A stretch of 64,000 nt of DNA from JAJEDW01 sp963555775 (GCA_963555775.3 CAUVWY020000009.1:806001-870000); one strand, 5' to 3'; shown: positions 42,352 to 52,228, counted from the stretch's first letter. Program-made: numbers and translations. Notes: generated by a model from the letters alone, not told the origin.

Positions 42352-43475
42352 ACGAGGCCCGGAATCAGGGCCTCGATCTGGTTGACCAGCCACCGCCAGT
42401 CATCGCCGTCGTCACAATTCAACGTGCGCTCGGAAGCGGCGCCGGACTCCATGTCAAGCACGTGCCATTCGCCGGAATGGGTTTCGAGGTTCACATCAAA
42501 CGTGATCTCGTTTGGACCGAGGGACCACTCAGCTTGAACGCCTCCCGCTTCCGTTGGGTAGAGGTGCGGCAACTGCGTCTCATCGGGAAAGTGCCGGTCG
42601 AAGGCGCCGTGCAGCCAATCGAGGCCCGTGCTTGGCGGCGCGAGCCCTTCCCCTCCCAGCCAGCCGTTCTTCAATAGCCGCAGTTCGTCGAATTGCGCGC
42701 CGACATCCAGAGTTTCGAGAATGCTCAAATGCTCGATTGAATCGAAGCCAATAAGCTGATCTCCGCGACTGAAGCGACCGATGCCCTGGAACAGCGCGCG
42801 CATGCCGTTCTGGTATCCATTGAATGCTTCGAGGACGGTGTCGAGGTGCTGCGACGCAATCGGAGCTTTGACCTTGCTCCCGTCGATCAACTGAATCTCG
42901 AAGCTCATGTCATCCTGGTCAGCTTCGGGCACTGCACCTCGAATCGAAATTTCCTCGGTCAGTTCCTTCACTTTGGGCGACGCAAGGACCAGCCGTCGCC
43001 GGATGTCCTTGGTGAGTCTCGCTGTGATTTTGTGGTCTGGACTATCGAATTCCACCGCTTCGCCCTCCTTCAGGCTTCGCCCCAACTTGTCGAAGTAGCT
43101 CAGCGTCCTTTCCGGCAGATACGGCTCAATGGGCTGTTCGTGTTCCGCTGCGCCTATACCCTGGATTATCGCGTCGCGCGCGTTCCCGAAATAGATCTGG
43201 TCGCCTAGGGGAAATAATGTCGACGATTCCAACGCAAGTTGGATATCCAAGATGGCACTGCCAGGATTGATCGCCGCGAGCCTCAGGTGGATGTTCTTCG
43301 TGAAGCCACGGGGCGACCGCTGACGGTTTGGGTGATCCGCGCGGAATTTGGACTTGGCGACTTCAACGACCATTTCTTCCAGCACTGCAACATCTTTCAA
43401 GAATTCCAGCGGGACGGAGTGGTCGTCGTAGCGTGCCCCAATCAGCCGCAGGCGGATGAAGGGTTCCGTGCTCAT
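42348..43475 (-). CDS. X-family protein of unknown function
   Basis: 375 residues from ATG 43475 (MSTEPFIRLRLIGARYDDHS). N-terminal alpha/beta part with PLEFLKDVAVLEEMVVEVAK and the turn NPGSAILDIQLALE; a central helical part; then a beta domain (AVPEADQDDMSFEIQLIDGS, ALFQGIGRFSRGDQLIGFDS). The split gene at 33864-34931 has the same order of elements at lower identity (RLRISG..., SGSTIF, SFVVSGQLD..., VEGMVHF). Neither has a known catalytic motif. Here its partner is Y; there it is a PIN toxin. No signal peptide. Confidence 0.6.
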   Translation of the reverse strand: MSTEPFIRLRLIGARYDDHSVPLEFLKDVAVLEEMVVEVAKSKFRADHPNRQRSPRGFTKNIHLRLAAINPGSAILDIQLALESSTLFPLGDQIYFGNARDAIIQGIGAAEHEQPIEPYLPERTLSYFDKLGRSLKEGEAVEFDSPDHKITARLTKDIRRRLVLASPKVKELTEEISIRGAVPEADQDDMSFEIQLIDGSKVKAPIASQHLDTVLEAFNGYQNGMRALFQGIGRFSRGDQLIGFDSIEHLSILETLDVGAQFDELRLLKNGWLGGEGLAPPSTGLDWLHGAFDRHFPDETQLPHLYPTEAGGVQAEWSLGPNEITFDVNLETHSGEWHVLDMESGAASERTLNCDDGDDWRWLVNQIEALIPGLV

Positions 43476-43711
43476 ATGGTTGAAATGATCGCACAACCCC
43501 CGCTGAAGGGGCGAATTGGTTCCGCGTTGTCGAGGAATCCGACGAAGACTGTTTGTAACCCGAAGAGTTTTTTCTGGTCGACGTTCCCGCCTGAATTGCA
43601 GGCGGCGATTCCTGGCATGGCGCCTGTCCGTTCCTTCAATCTCCCCGCAGGTCCGCCTTCGCGAGACGCCTTCAGTCCACCAGTCCGGTGGTCCTCTATT
43701 CCACCAATCCC

Positions 43712-45592
43712 CTAATCCACCCCGAACGCCAAAAGCACGTTCCCGCCGGAATTGCCCGACGAAATCGCGTAGCCGGAACCGATAAACACCATTCCGTCCA
43801 CGACGACGGCGCCAGTCGAAGTGATTCCACCGCCGTGCGCTTCGACGCCGTTCACCGTGTCGAACGTTGCGGAGGTATCGAATTCCCAGAGCACCGTGCC
43901 GTCGGTGGACGAAAGGGCATAGAGCATTCCATTGGATGCACCCGAGAAAACGACGCCCGGAATCGCGGTCGGCGCCGCGCCCAGCGACACACCGCGGCCG
44001 CCGCCGGCTGGAGGCGGCGGGGCAAAGATCCATTCGTTCGCGCCGGTGGCCGGGTTGACGGCGGCGAGTCCCCTGCCGCCAAGTCCGTAATACGCACGCT
44101 GATCGTCGACGGCCCCGCCCCATACGATCGCGCCGGCGCCGCGCCCGCCCCGGCCGCCAAGCGGGCCGATGGGTTCACCGCCCGCGGCACCCACCCGATA
44201 GAGCAGTGCCCCATTGTTGTCGGGATCCAGCGCAAACAGATCGCCGCCCTTGGTTCCGGTCAGAAGCGCGCGTTGTCCGTTGGGCAGCGTTGTCAGGATT
44301 GGCGAGTTTCCGATATCGGCGTCCGGGCCGTTCTGTTCGGGGCAGGCCAGACTGCGGTTCTCCTGCCCGCAACCCCCCATGAAAACGTCGTTCTCAGTGG
44401 CCTGGTACGACCACAGCAACCGCCCGGTGTCGATGTCGACGGCCATGACTCCGTCCGTCGTCGGAGGCGAAGGCGGCGTGGTCGCGTCGCCGGTACCGAA
44501 GTAGACGGCATTGCGAACGGGGTCGACGGTCGGTGAATTCCATACGGCGCCGCCACCCGGACGGTAGAGCACCACGCCGTTGTCCTGGGTCACCCAAGGT
44601 TGGGGGTCGCCTTCCACTACCCACGCTTTCCAGATCTGCTCTCCCGTGCTCGCATCCAGCGCCACCACGCTACCTCGAGCCGTGCAGCACGGATACCAGG
44701 CGTTGCCGCTGCTGAACTCTTCGGACGACGACACTGGAACGAACACCTTGCCGTCGTACACCGCGATACCGGCGGTGATGCGCGCCAGAAAGTGCGGGTC
44801 GGATTCGGTCTGCCACAGCAACCGGCCGTCCTCGATGGCCAGTGCGTAGACCTCGCCGTGACCATCGCCGAGGTACACGGCGTATTCGGTCGAACCGTGG
44901 CCGGTGACCGGGCCCACGACCGGCGAGTTTCGAATGATGGAACCGGTTTCAAAGGACCAGTAGACGCAGCCGGTTTCGGCGTCGAGAGCATAGACGTAGC
45001 CATTGTCGCTTCCCACAAACACCCGCCCCGAAACGATCGTCGGTTGCGCGTTCGAGGTCTCGCCCATGGGGCGCCCGAACGCCCACTTAAAAGTGAGATT
45101 CGGAACGTCGGCCGCGGTCAAACCCGCGCGTGCGGCTGGCTGAAAACGCGTGTTAGCACGGGTGCCGCCCCAACCGTTCCACCCATCGTCCGGGTTTGTG
45201 AAAGGCGGATTGCTCGTGCATTGATTCGGCATGTCCGCCGCTTCGCCCGCCCCGGCGCTTCCCATCGGACGTCCTCCCATGAACTCGGCAAGACGTTGCT
45301 TCTGGATGTCGGACAAATCGACTGAAACTTCCACCATGGATCCGGTCGTCAACGACTCGTAGATCCGCTCGGGCGTCATTGCTCGGATCTCGACCGGCAA
45401 CGGCGCTTCGGGCACATCCGGATGACCATGACACTGGAAGCACTGCGTCTGGAACGTGGCGATTCCGCTCTCCGTGCCCGGTGCGCCCCCAAAGCCCTGG
45501 CCCGCGGTCCTGGGAGGATCGAAGGAAACGACCGCAAAGATGCCCGCGAACGCGAACGTGACGACTGCCAGGAAATGCAAATACCGGTTCAT
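43712..45592 (-). CDS. Secreted cytochrome c/PQQ-type beta-propeller dehydrogenase
   Basis: 626 residues. Signal peptide (residues 1-30), then a c-type haem site CFQCHGHPD near residue 51, then an eight-bladed propeller with repeated tryptophan-docking motifs such as GYVYALDAETGCVYWSFETG, DGRLLWQ and DGTVLWEFDTS. The arrangement of haem domain first and then PQQ propeller is that of polyvinyl-alcohol dehydrogenase-like periplasmic alcohol oxidases. A vicinal CysCys (YPCCTARG) recalls quinoprotein disulfides. First ordinary chromosomal gene right of the island. Confidence 0.85.
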   Translation of the reverse strand: MNRYLHFLAVVTFAFAGIFAVVSFDPPRTAGQGFGGAPGTESGIATFQTQCFQCHGHPDVPEAPLPVEIRAMTPERIYESLTTGSMVEVSVDLSDIQKQRLAEFMGGRPMGSAGAGEAADMPNQCTSNPPFTNPDDGWNGWGGTRANTRFQPAARAGLTAADVPNLTFKWAFGRPMGETSNAQPTIVSGRVFVGSDNGYVYALDAETGCVYWSFETGSIIRNSPVVGPVTGHGSTEYAVYLGDGHGEVYALAIEDGRLLWQTESDPHFLARITAGIAVYDGKVFVPVSSSEEFSSGNAWYPCCTARGSVVALDASTGEQIWKAWVVEGDPQPWVTQDNGVVLYRPGGGAVWNSPTVDPVRNAVYFGTGDATTPPSPPTTDGVMAVDIDTGRLLWSYQATENDVFMGGCGQENRSLACPEQNGPDADIGNSPILTTLPNGQRALLTGTKGGDLFALDPDNNGALLYRVGAAGGEPIGPLGGRGGRGAGAIVWGGAVDDQRAYYGLGGRGLAAVNPATGANEWIFAPPPPAGGGRGVSLGAAPTAIPGVVFSGASNGMLYALSSTDGTVLWEFDTSATFDTVNGVEAHGGGITSTGAVVVDGMVFIGSGYAISSGNSGGNVLLAFGVD

Positions 45593-45681
45593 GTGGGACT
45601 CCCTGTCGATGAAGTGGAGTGTTTCTTGTAGCCGAGGGGTAGTGGCGTGTCAAAGGGTTTCCCTGTCGGGAGATTCCGGAG

Positions 45682-46590
45682 TCATGCCGGCGCGTCCGGC
45701 GATATTCGGTTGGACCCGGTCAGAGGGTGGCTGAATACCACCAACAGAATGATCGCGACGCCGATATAGAACCGGCCGGCAAGCTCCCGCTGCTCGCCAA
45801 GGATAACTATGGCGAGGAGAACCGCGTAGACGGGCTCCATGTTGACGGCCAGCGACGTCGAAAACGCCGTCAGCCGGCGCAGGGCGATGAGCGACAAAGC
45901 GTATGGCAGCAGCGTACAGGCGATTGCGAGAATCAGCAGATAGATCGCATCCTGACGGATCGGCATGACGAATACCGTGTCGAAAAATGGAAGGAGCGAC
46001 AAAAGCGTCAGACAGGCGACGCCGGCGCCCATTTCAATACCGGTGACCGCCAGCGCCGGACCGTGTTCGATGAATCGTTTGTTGAGCGACGTGAAGACCG
46101 AAGCAAGAAGTGCGGCCAGTACGCCAACCGCCAGGCCTGTCCGCATTCCCACCGGGGTTCCTCCGACCACCAGGACGATGCCCGGGATGGCGGCAAAGCC
46201 AAAAAAGAGCTCACGAACATCGAAGCGGCGAGCGGCGAACACGGGTTCCACGAAGGCTACAAAAATCGGTGTGAGCGCCATGCACGTGACCGCAACCGAT
46301 GCATTGGACAATTTGACGGAGCCGTAGAAGGCGAGCCAGTGCAGCGACACGATGACGCCGATGCCGGCGTAAATGCCGATCAACCGCGGCGTTAGTCCAA
46401 GCAGACCCCGCCAGAAGCGCCGAAAGAACAGAAGGGCGGCCGCAACCAGAATCATCCGCCACCAGACCAAGGGCAGTGCCGGCAGCGTGATCAGTTTGCC
46501 CAGAATCGGCGTGAAGCCCCACAGCACGACACAGAAATGGATCTGCAGCCAGGCCTTTGTCGTTGGAGACGGACCGGTTATCGAGGTCAC
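45682..46590 (-). CDS. EamA/DMT-family transporter
   Basis: 302 residues from GTG 46590, at the stop of the pseudouridine synthase gene (GTGA overlap). Ten hydrophobic helices in two repeated halves, starting WLQIHFCVVLWGFTPILGKL and ending FYIGVAIILLVVFSHPLTG, with MEPVYAVLLAIVILGEQ typical of the second EamA repeat. Probably exports or imports a small metabolite; the substrate is unknown. A longer frame to 46923 is antisense-like and was rejected. Confidence 0.88.
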   Translation of the reverse strand: MTSITGPSPTTKAWLQIHFCVVLWGFTPILGKLITLPALPLVWWRMILVAAALLFFRRFWRGLLGLTPRLIGIYAGIGVIVSLHWLAFYGSVKLSNASVAVTCMALTPIFVAFVEPVFAARRFDVRELFFGFAAIPGIVLVVGGTPVGMRTGLAVGVLAALLASVFTSLNKRFIEHGPALAVTGIEMGAGVACLTLLSLLPFFDTVFVMPIRQDAIYLLILAIACTLLPYALSLIALRRLTAFSTSLAVNMEPVYAVLLAIVILGEQRELAGRFYIGVAIILLVVFSHPLTGSNRISPDAPA

Positions 46591-47468
46591 CAGCGGAGTT
46601 CTCTTTCCGAAGCGAAGTTCCGGGGCTCGCCTCCGACGGGGTCGTTGAACGCCAAACGCACGGCGAGAAGCTGCAGCGGTCCGTCCGGAACCGGCCGGGG
46701 CCGCATCTCCGGATAGAGCGGATCTCCGACGATCGGGAACCCGATCGAGGCCATGTGCACTCGAATCTGATGCTGCTTGCCCGTCCTGGGCAGGATCCTG
46801 AACAGACCCAGGCCCGCGCGCGTCTCGATCGACTCCACCCGGGTGACAGCGTTGACCGGCCCTGGGGCGATCCGTCGCCGATACCACGGATCGTCTTCCA
46901 CGATCCTGTTTTCGATCAACCATTCCCGCCGTTCAAGCGCTTCGGCAACGTGGGCGACGGCCAGATACTCTTTCCGGATCAGTCCCTCCGGGAAGATCTG
47001 GTGATATCGGCCCCGCGTGGCGCGATCGACCGAGAACAGAACCAGTCCTGCCGTGTCGCGGTCGAGGCGGTGCATCGGCGCCAGGTCCGCCAGTCCGGTC
47101 CGCCGCTGGAGACGAACCAGCAGGGTACGTTCCAGATGATCTCCGGCGGGGGATACGACCATGCCATGGGGCTTGTCGGCAACCAGGATCCTGTCGTCCC
47201 GATAAAGAATCGTCTCTACTTCATCGGGTTCCGGTTCCGACGGCACCTCTCTTCTGTAGAGAATCGTCGTGCCGTAACGGTACGGGCTTTCGGCCGTCAC
47301 AGCGCCTCCGGCGTCGAAGGTGACGACGCCGCGGGCGACCCGTTCCCGCCATGTCTCGGCCCGCATTCGGGGGAAGCGAGCGATCAGGAAATCGAGGATC
47401 GTTGCCGGAGGCGATTCGAGTTTTGGCAGATAGAGGCGGGACGGGGAGGGAACGTTTCGATCAACCAC
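46587..47468 (-). CDS. RluA-family pseudouridine synthase
   Basis: 293 residues from GTG 47468, overlapping the upstream methyltransferase by 8 bases. Catalytic motif APMHRLDRDTAGLVLFSVDR with the essential Asp, plus KPHGMVVSPAG and RTGKQHQIRVHMASIG, all RluA hallmarks. It isomerises uridine in rRNA or tRNA. In an overlapping operon with an rRNA methyltransferase-like gene upstream and the EamA gene downstream. Confidence 0.9.
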   Translation of the reverse strand: MVDRNVPSPSRLYLPKLESPPATILDFLIARFPRMRAETWRERVARGVVTFDAGGAVTAESPYRYGTTILYRREVPSEPEPDEVETILYRDDRILVADKPHGMVVSPAGDHLERTLLVRLQRRTGLADLAPMHRLDRDTAGLVLFSVDRATRGRYHQIFPEGLIRKEYLAVAHVAEALERREWLIENRIVEDDPWYRRRIAPGPVNAVTRVESIETRAGLGLFRILPRTGKQHQIRVHMASIGFPIVGDPLYPEMRPRPVPDGPLQLLAVRLAFNDPVGGEPRNFASERELRW

Positions 47469-48624
47469 GCGCGGTGTCCTTCCTGTTGCTTCCCGACACG
47501 ATGGCGTATTCGAAGAGCCGGCAATCCAAGGCTCCATTGAACAGCGGAGTGCGTTTGGATGCGGCCAGTCTCATCAGCTTCCGTATGCGCATGTCGGGGG
47601 TCAGGATATACGCCGACCAGCCGCTGAATCGCTTCTTCAACGCGTCGCCCAACAGGGGATAGAAGTCGGCCAGGCCCTGCTGCTCGTCGGTGCGCACTCC
47701 ATAGGGCGGATTGGCGACGACGATGCCCGACGGCGCGGGTGCTTGCACATCCAGAACGTCGGACCGTCGAAGGTGGACCGCCTGCTCCATTCCGATTTGG
47801 GCCATGTTGACCCGCGTCAGCGTCAGTGCCCGGGCGTCCCGATCGCTTCCATGGATGTTCAGATCGGACGGCGCCTGTCGGCGGGATCGAGCGTGGTCGC
47901 GCAGCTTCTGCCATAGGCTTCGATCGAAGTTCTTCAGCTTTTCGAACCCGAAACGGCGGTTCGCGCCCGGCGCCATGTTACAGGCGATCATGGCGGCTTC
48001 GGTCAGGAACGTGCCGCTCCCGCACATGGGATCGAGCAACGGAGTCCCTGGATTCCAGCCCGTGAGTCTGAGGATGCCCGCGGCAAGATTTTCCTTGAGA
48101 GGCGCGTCGCCGGCCACGGCGCGGTAACCCCGTTTGAAAAGTGGGTCCCCGGAAGTGTCGAGGTAGAACGTGCAGTCGTGGGCCGTCAGGAAGGCATGAA
48201 TCCGAACGTCGGGATCGCGCGTGTCGACGTCGGGCCGCTTCCGTCGGGCCGCGCGAAACGCATCGCAAACCGCATCCTTGATCCGAAGCGTCGTGAAGTT
48301 GAGGCTCTTGAGGGGGCTCCTGACGGCGGCCACGTTTACGCGGATCGTACGTTCGGGGCCGAACCAGTCGGGCCACGGCAGCCGCTCGGCGGCGGCATGG
48401 ATGTCGCCTTCAATGCGGTATGCGCATCCTCCGATACGCCACAAGACACGGCTTGCGATCCGGCTTTCCAGGTTGACGCTGTAGCAGAGCCGAAATGGAC
48501 CGCTGAACCCGATCCCGCCCTCAACTGCTTTCACGTCGTTGGCGTTCAATTCCGTGAGTTCGGTCGCGAGGGCTTGCTCCAGACCCCGGGGGCACGACGC
48601 AAAAAACGATTGTTCAGGACTCAC
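47461..48624 (-). CDS. THUMP-domain RNA N2-guanine methyltransferase (RlmL/RlmKL N-terminal type)
   Basis: 387 residues. N-terminal ferredoxin-like and THUMP region (FFASCPRGLEQALATELTEL), followed by a Rossmann methyltransferase with motif I LLDPMCGSGTFLTEAAMIAC near residue 195 and catalytic VANPPYGVRTD near 305. The family methylates guanine N2 in 23S rRNA (RlmL, G2445) or related RNA. It lacks the RlmK half found in the fused RlmKL of enterics. Heads the operon with the pseudouridine synthase. Confidence 0.9.
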   Translation of the reverse strand: MSPEQSFFASCPRGLEQALATELTELNANDVKAVEGGIGFSGPFRLCYSVNLESRIASRVLWRIGGCAYRIEGDIHAAAERLPWPDWFGPERTIRVNVAAVRSPLKSLNFTTLRIKDAVCDAFRAARRKRPDVDTRDPDVRIHAFLTAHDCTFYLDTSGDPLFKRGYRAVAGDAPLKENLAAGILRLTGWNPGTPLLDPMCGSGTFLTEAAMIACNMAPGANRRFGFEKLKNFDRSLWQKLRDHARSRRQAPSDLNIHGSDRDARALTLTRVNMAQIGMEQAVHLRRSDVLDVQAPAPSGIVVANPPYGVRTDEQQGLADFYPLLGDALKKRFSGWSAYILTPDMRIRKLMRLAASKRTPLFNGALDCRLFEYAIVSGSNRKDTARG

Positions 48625-48631
48625 ATGCCGA

Positions 48632-49003
48632 TTATATGTACCTGCCCTTTGCGGGTGACGGCTTTTTCGTGGCTTTCCGAGGTGGTCTGCGGCGAGGCTT
48701 GGCGGAGTGGGCCCATGCCGTTCTCAGGGCGTTTTCGAAATCCTGAGGCTCCACGAAATTCAAATCGACTCGGGTCCAGCCCATTCGCCCCCATGCGTTG
48801 TCGATTTGGCTGAACCCCTCGCCGTCGATCAGAAGGAACCGTTGCTGTTCTTCGGGATCGAGTCTGAGGTTTACCGAGTTCGTGTCGTGCCAGTACGTGG
48901 CAAAGATTCTCACGACGTAATAGGCATCGCTGCCGAAGTGGTCGTTGACCTGAACGTTCGGGAGACCGCGGACGAGTCGAGCGGCTTCGGACAATGTCAT
49001 CAT
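48632..49003 (-). CDS. MmcQ/YjbR-like DNA-binding protein
   Basis: 123 residues. EAARLVRGLPNVQVNDHFGS, then VRIFATYWHDTNSVNLRLDP, FLLIDGEGFSQIDNAWGRMG and WTRVDLNFV follow the YjbR/MmcQ fold (VRKKIFA...LRL...GWV). A lysine-rich tail (KATKKPSPAKGRY) could bind nucleic acid. Function is not defined for the family. Eight bases separate it from the downstream RNA methyltransferase, so it may be cotranscribed. Confidence 0.72.
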   Translation of the reverse strand: MMTLSEAARLVRGLPNVQVNDHFGSDAYYVVRIFATYWHDTNSVNLRLDPEEQQRFLLIDGEGFSQIDNAWGRMGWTRVDLNFVEPQDFENALRTAWAHSAKPRRRPPRKATKKPSPAKGRYI

Positions 49004-49231
49004 GCGTTTGACTCTGCTCCTGTTGTGCGCGATTGCTCGGGTTGTTCGTCAACATATCGTTCTGATGTGTTGGCGGCCACAAGTGGTCGCGGGCCGCACT
49101 TTCGTCCCGCCATTCGTTCCTGAAAATTTCTTGTAAAAATTGACCTTCAGAATTCGGTCTTCGTCTCCAACTCTAAGGGGATATAATTCACTGGCAATCC
49201 TGAAACAGTTAATTTCCATTTGGAGGCACAC

Positions 49232-50740
49232 ATGGTCCGTAAGGCTCTGTTCGCCGCGTTGCTCGCGGCATTTCTGGTCAGTTGCACTGCAGCTGATGAA
49301 ACCGGTGGCGCGGACGCTGCCCCTCCGCCGCCCGAGCCGATCGATGCGGTTGCCGCGGTGACCGACGCCATGGCTGCGATGGGCGCCGACGGTCTCGACT
49401 CGATCACGTACTCGGGTACCGCATGGAACGCCAGGAACGGCTTCATGCAGACACCCAACGCGAGCCCGCCGTGGACATTGCGCGACGAAATGACCAACTA
49501 CGTGCGGACGATCGATCTGACGCAGCCGGCGTCGCGCGCGACGGCGGACACCTTCGCTTCGGACATATTCTTTCATGCGCCGGTGGCGGGGACGTACACG
49601 CTGAACGCGAACGCCGAATCCGGCTGGGGCCAACAGATGGAGATCGGGCTGACGCCTTGGGGATTCCTGCGCGGCGCGGCCGACAACGGCGCTGAAGCCG
49701 TGTCGCAAATGATGGACGGTAACGAGTACTCCGTCGTCACGTGGACATCGTCTGTGACTTCACCGGGAGGACCGGGCTACATGCTCACAGGCTACATCAA
49801 TAGCGACGGTCTGGTGGAGCGCGTCGCGACGCGGGTCGGGAACAACCTTGCCGGTGACCTGCTTGTCGAAAACGTCTACAGCAACTACCAGGACTTCGAT
49901 GGTGTGATGGTGCCCATGACGATCGAGCAGCAGAGAGCCGGCGGCGGTCTCTTCGGCGTGGACGTCACCGATGCCACTCCAAATCCCGAAAACGTCGCCG
50001 AACTCGTGACCCCGCCACCCCCGGCGGAGGGTGCAGGCGGTCGTGGCGGTGGCGGCGGCGGCCGCGGCGGTGCTCCGGATGCTCCCGTCGAACTCGCCGA
50101 GGAGTTGGGTGACGGCGTCTATCTGATTACACAGGGATATCAGGCGCTCGCGGTGGAATTCGAAGACTACGTCGCGGTTTTCGAGGGCGGACAGTCCGAA
50201 GCCCGGGGCCAGGCGGTGATCGATGAAGTGACGCGCGTGTTCCCCGACAAGGAACTCCGTTACGTCATCAACTCCCATCCGCACTCGGACCATGCAGGCG
50301 GTCTGGTGCCGTTCATTCGCGCCGGCGTGACCATCCTCACGCACGAGAACAATGTCGATTTCTTCAACATGATCTTCGGCACTCCGCGCACGCTGCTCGG
50401 CGAAGAGACCCTCAGCCCTTCGGTCGAGGGAGTTGTTGGTGACATGATGGTCCTCGAAGACTCGATGAATCGGCTCGAGCTGCATCACATTCCGAACGGT
50501 CACAGCGACGGCATGTTGGTGGCTTACATGCCCGCGCTTGGAATCCTGATGCAGGCCGATTTCACGCTGACCACGCTGGAGAACCCGTTCGTCGTGGAGC
50601 TTTCCGAGCGAGTCGCGGAGCTCGGCCTGGAGTTCGACCAATACATCGGTGTCCATGGGGCGCAAGTACCGCAGAGTCAGGCCGACCTAGTGGCGGCTGC
50701 CGAGGTCGCGGCGGCGGCAATAGCAGCGCGCGAAGAATAA
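49232..50740 (+). CDS. Lipoprotein metallo-beta-lactamase-fold hydrolase
   Basis: 502 residues from ATG 49232, preceded by GGAGG at good spacing. Lipobox AAFLVSCTAAD near residue 17. Residues 20-265 form an N-terminal secreted domain ending in a Gly-rich linker (GAGGRGGGGGGRGG). The C-terminal part is an MBL domain: INSHPHSDHAGG (HxHxDH zinc motif), HIPNGHSDGMLVAYMP and the late IGVHGAQVPQ. It is probably an outer-membrane or periplasmic hydrolase; the substrate is unknown. Confidence 0.85.
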   Translation: MVRKALFAALLAAFLVSCTAADETGGADAAPPPPEPIDAVAAVTDAMAAMGADGLDSITYSGTAWNARNGFMQTPNASPPWTLRDEMTNYVRTIDLTQPASRATADTFASDIFFHAPVAGTYTLNANAESGWGQQMEIGLTPWGFLRGAADNGAEAVSQMMDGNEYSVVTWTSSVTSPGGPGYMLTGYINSDGLVERVATRVGNNLAGDLLVENVYSNYQDFDGVMVPMTIEQQRAGGGLFGVDVTDATPNPENVAELVTPPPPAEGAGGRGGGGGGRGGAPDAPVELAEELGDGVYLITQGYQALAVEFEDYVAVFEGGQSEARGQAVIDEVTRVFPDKELRYVINSHPHSDHAGGLVPFIRAGVTILTHENNVDFFNMIFGTPRTLLGEETLSPSVEGVVGDMMVLEDSMNRLELHHIPNGHSDGMLVAYMPALGILMQADFTLTTLENPFVVELSERVAELGLEFDQYIGVHGAQVPQSQADLVAAAEVAAAAIAAREE

Positions 50741-50795
50741 CCTGAACGCGATCGATGTGGGGCCGACTCCAACCGGCCCCACGTCCAGTCCTCTC

Positions 50796-52013
50796 ATGTC
50801 CCGTCTGATCTATTCACTGTGTCTCGTATTGACTGCGGCGTCGGCCGGCGCACAGGACTGGCCCGAGTTTCGGGGACCGACCGGACAGGGGCATTCCGAC
50901 CAGCGCGATCTCCCCGTTGAATGGGGCGAAGACCGAAACGTCGCTTGGAAGGTGCGTGTCCCGGGTCAGGGTTGGTCGTCTCCGGCGATCGCCGACGGAA
51001 AGGTTTGGCTGACGACGGCCCTCATGGATGAAGCCGGACTTTCGTTGCGCGCTGTAGCCTTCGATGCCGCGACCGGGGACGAAATCCTCAACGTCGCGGT
51101 GTTCCAACAATCAGATTCCCGCCTTCTCAACCCCAAGAACAGCCACGCGTCACCCACACCCATCGTGGATGGCGACCGCGTTTACGTCCACTTCGGCGCC
51201 AGCGGAACGGCTGCGCTGTCGACCGACGGCCATGTCCTCTGGACGACGCGTTTCCCCTACATCTCTCAGCACGGCAACGGCGGTTCACCGGCGTTGTACA
51301 AGGACCTCCTCATCATCAATTGCGACGGATACGACCAGGCGTTCGTCGTCGCGCTGGATACGGCGACCGGTGAGGTGCGTTGGAAGGCGGACCGCAGCGG
51401 CCCCTTCAGCCAGGCGTATTCGACGCCCCTGGTGGTCCGGGTCGACGAACGCGATCAGGCGATCAGCATCGGCGCATTCCGCACCACGGCGTTCGATGCC
51501 GAAACCGGTGAGGAGATCTGGCACGTTCGGTACGATGACGGCTTTTCGAACGTTCCGCGGCCGGTGTACGGGAACGGCCTGGTGTATATCGACACCGGGT
51601 TCAACGACCCCAAGCTGATGGCGGTCCGGGTCGACGGAGCGGGCGACGTGACCGACTCGCACGTGGAGTGGATCCGAACCCGCTCGATCCCTTTCACGCC
51701 GTCTCCGCTCCTGGTCGGCGAGGAACTCTACATCGTCAGCGATCTCGGTGTCATAAGCTGCCTCGACGCGGCGACCGGTGAGGTCCATTGGCAGGAGCGC
51801 GTGTTGGGAAATTACTCCGCGTCGCCCCTCTACGCTGACGGGAGGATCTACTTTTCGAGCGAAGAAGGCGTGACCACGGTGATTGCTCCCGGCAGGGAGT
51901 TTCAAGCGCTTGCCACGAACACGATCGACGGTTGGATGTTGGCCTCGATTGCCGTCTATGAGGGTGCGTTCTTCATTCGCAGCCATACGCATTTGTATCG
52001 AATCGATTCTTGA
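50796..52013 (+). CDS. Secreted PQQ-like beta-propeller protein
   Basis: 405 residues from ATG 50796, where the signal peptide MSRLIYSLCLVLTAASAGA begins. Repeats such as DAATGDEILN, DTATGEVRWKAD, DAETGEEIWHVRYD and DAATGEVHWQE are propeller blades of the PQQ/outer-membrane assembly type. It begins QDWPEFRGPTGQGHSD, common in secreted WPxFRGP proteins. No haem motif and no clear PQQ-binding residues. It may be a structural or binding propeller rather than a dehydrogenase. Confidence 0.82.
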   Translation: MSRLIYSLCLVLTAASAGAQDWPEFRGPTGQGHSDQRDLPVEWGEDRNVAWKVRVPGQGWSSPAIADGKVWLTTALMDEAGLSLRAVAFDAATGDEILNVAVFQQSDSRLLNPKNSHASPTPIVDGDRVYVHFGASGTAALSTDGHVLWTTRFPYISQHGNGGSPALYKDLLIINCDGYDQAFVVALDTATGEVRWKADRSGPFSQAYSTPLVVRVDERDQAISIGAFRTTAFDAETGEEIWHVRYDDGFSNVPRPVYGNGLVYIDTGFNDPKLMAVRVDGAGDVTDSHVEWIRTRSIPFTPSPLLVGEELYIVSDLGVISCLDAATGEVHWQERVLGNYSASPLYADGRIYFSSEEGVTTVIAPGREFQALATNTIDGWMLASIAVYEGAFFIRSHTHLYRIDS

Positions 52014-52228
52014 CCGCCTTTCTTTTTGCGAGGGAGGTTGAAAGGGTACGTGCCGTTCGAATCGGAATGATTCCGGCGACGGGCGTCACGTTGGTATCCG
52101 CGGGCGCCGCGCGGCGCCCAGCAGCTTGCGCATCACCCCATCCAACCCTCTTTTTCAGTTAAAGAAAAGCTCCTGCAGTTGCAATTCTTGCCCCCCGATA
52201 CCGCATTCATTGGTGGGGGAAATGCCGA

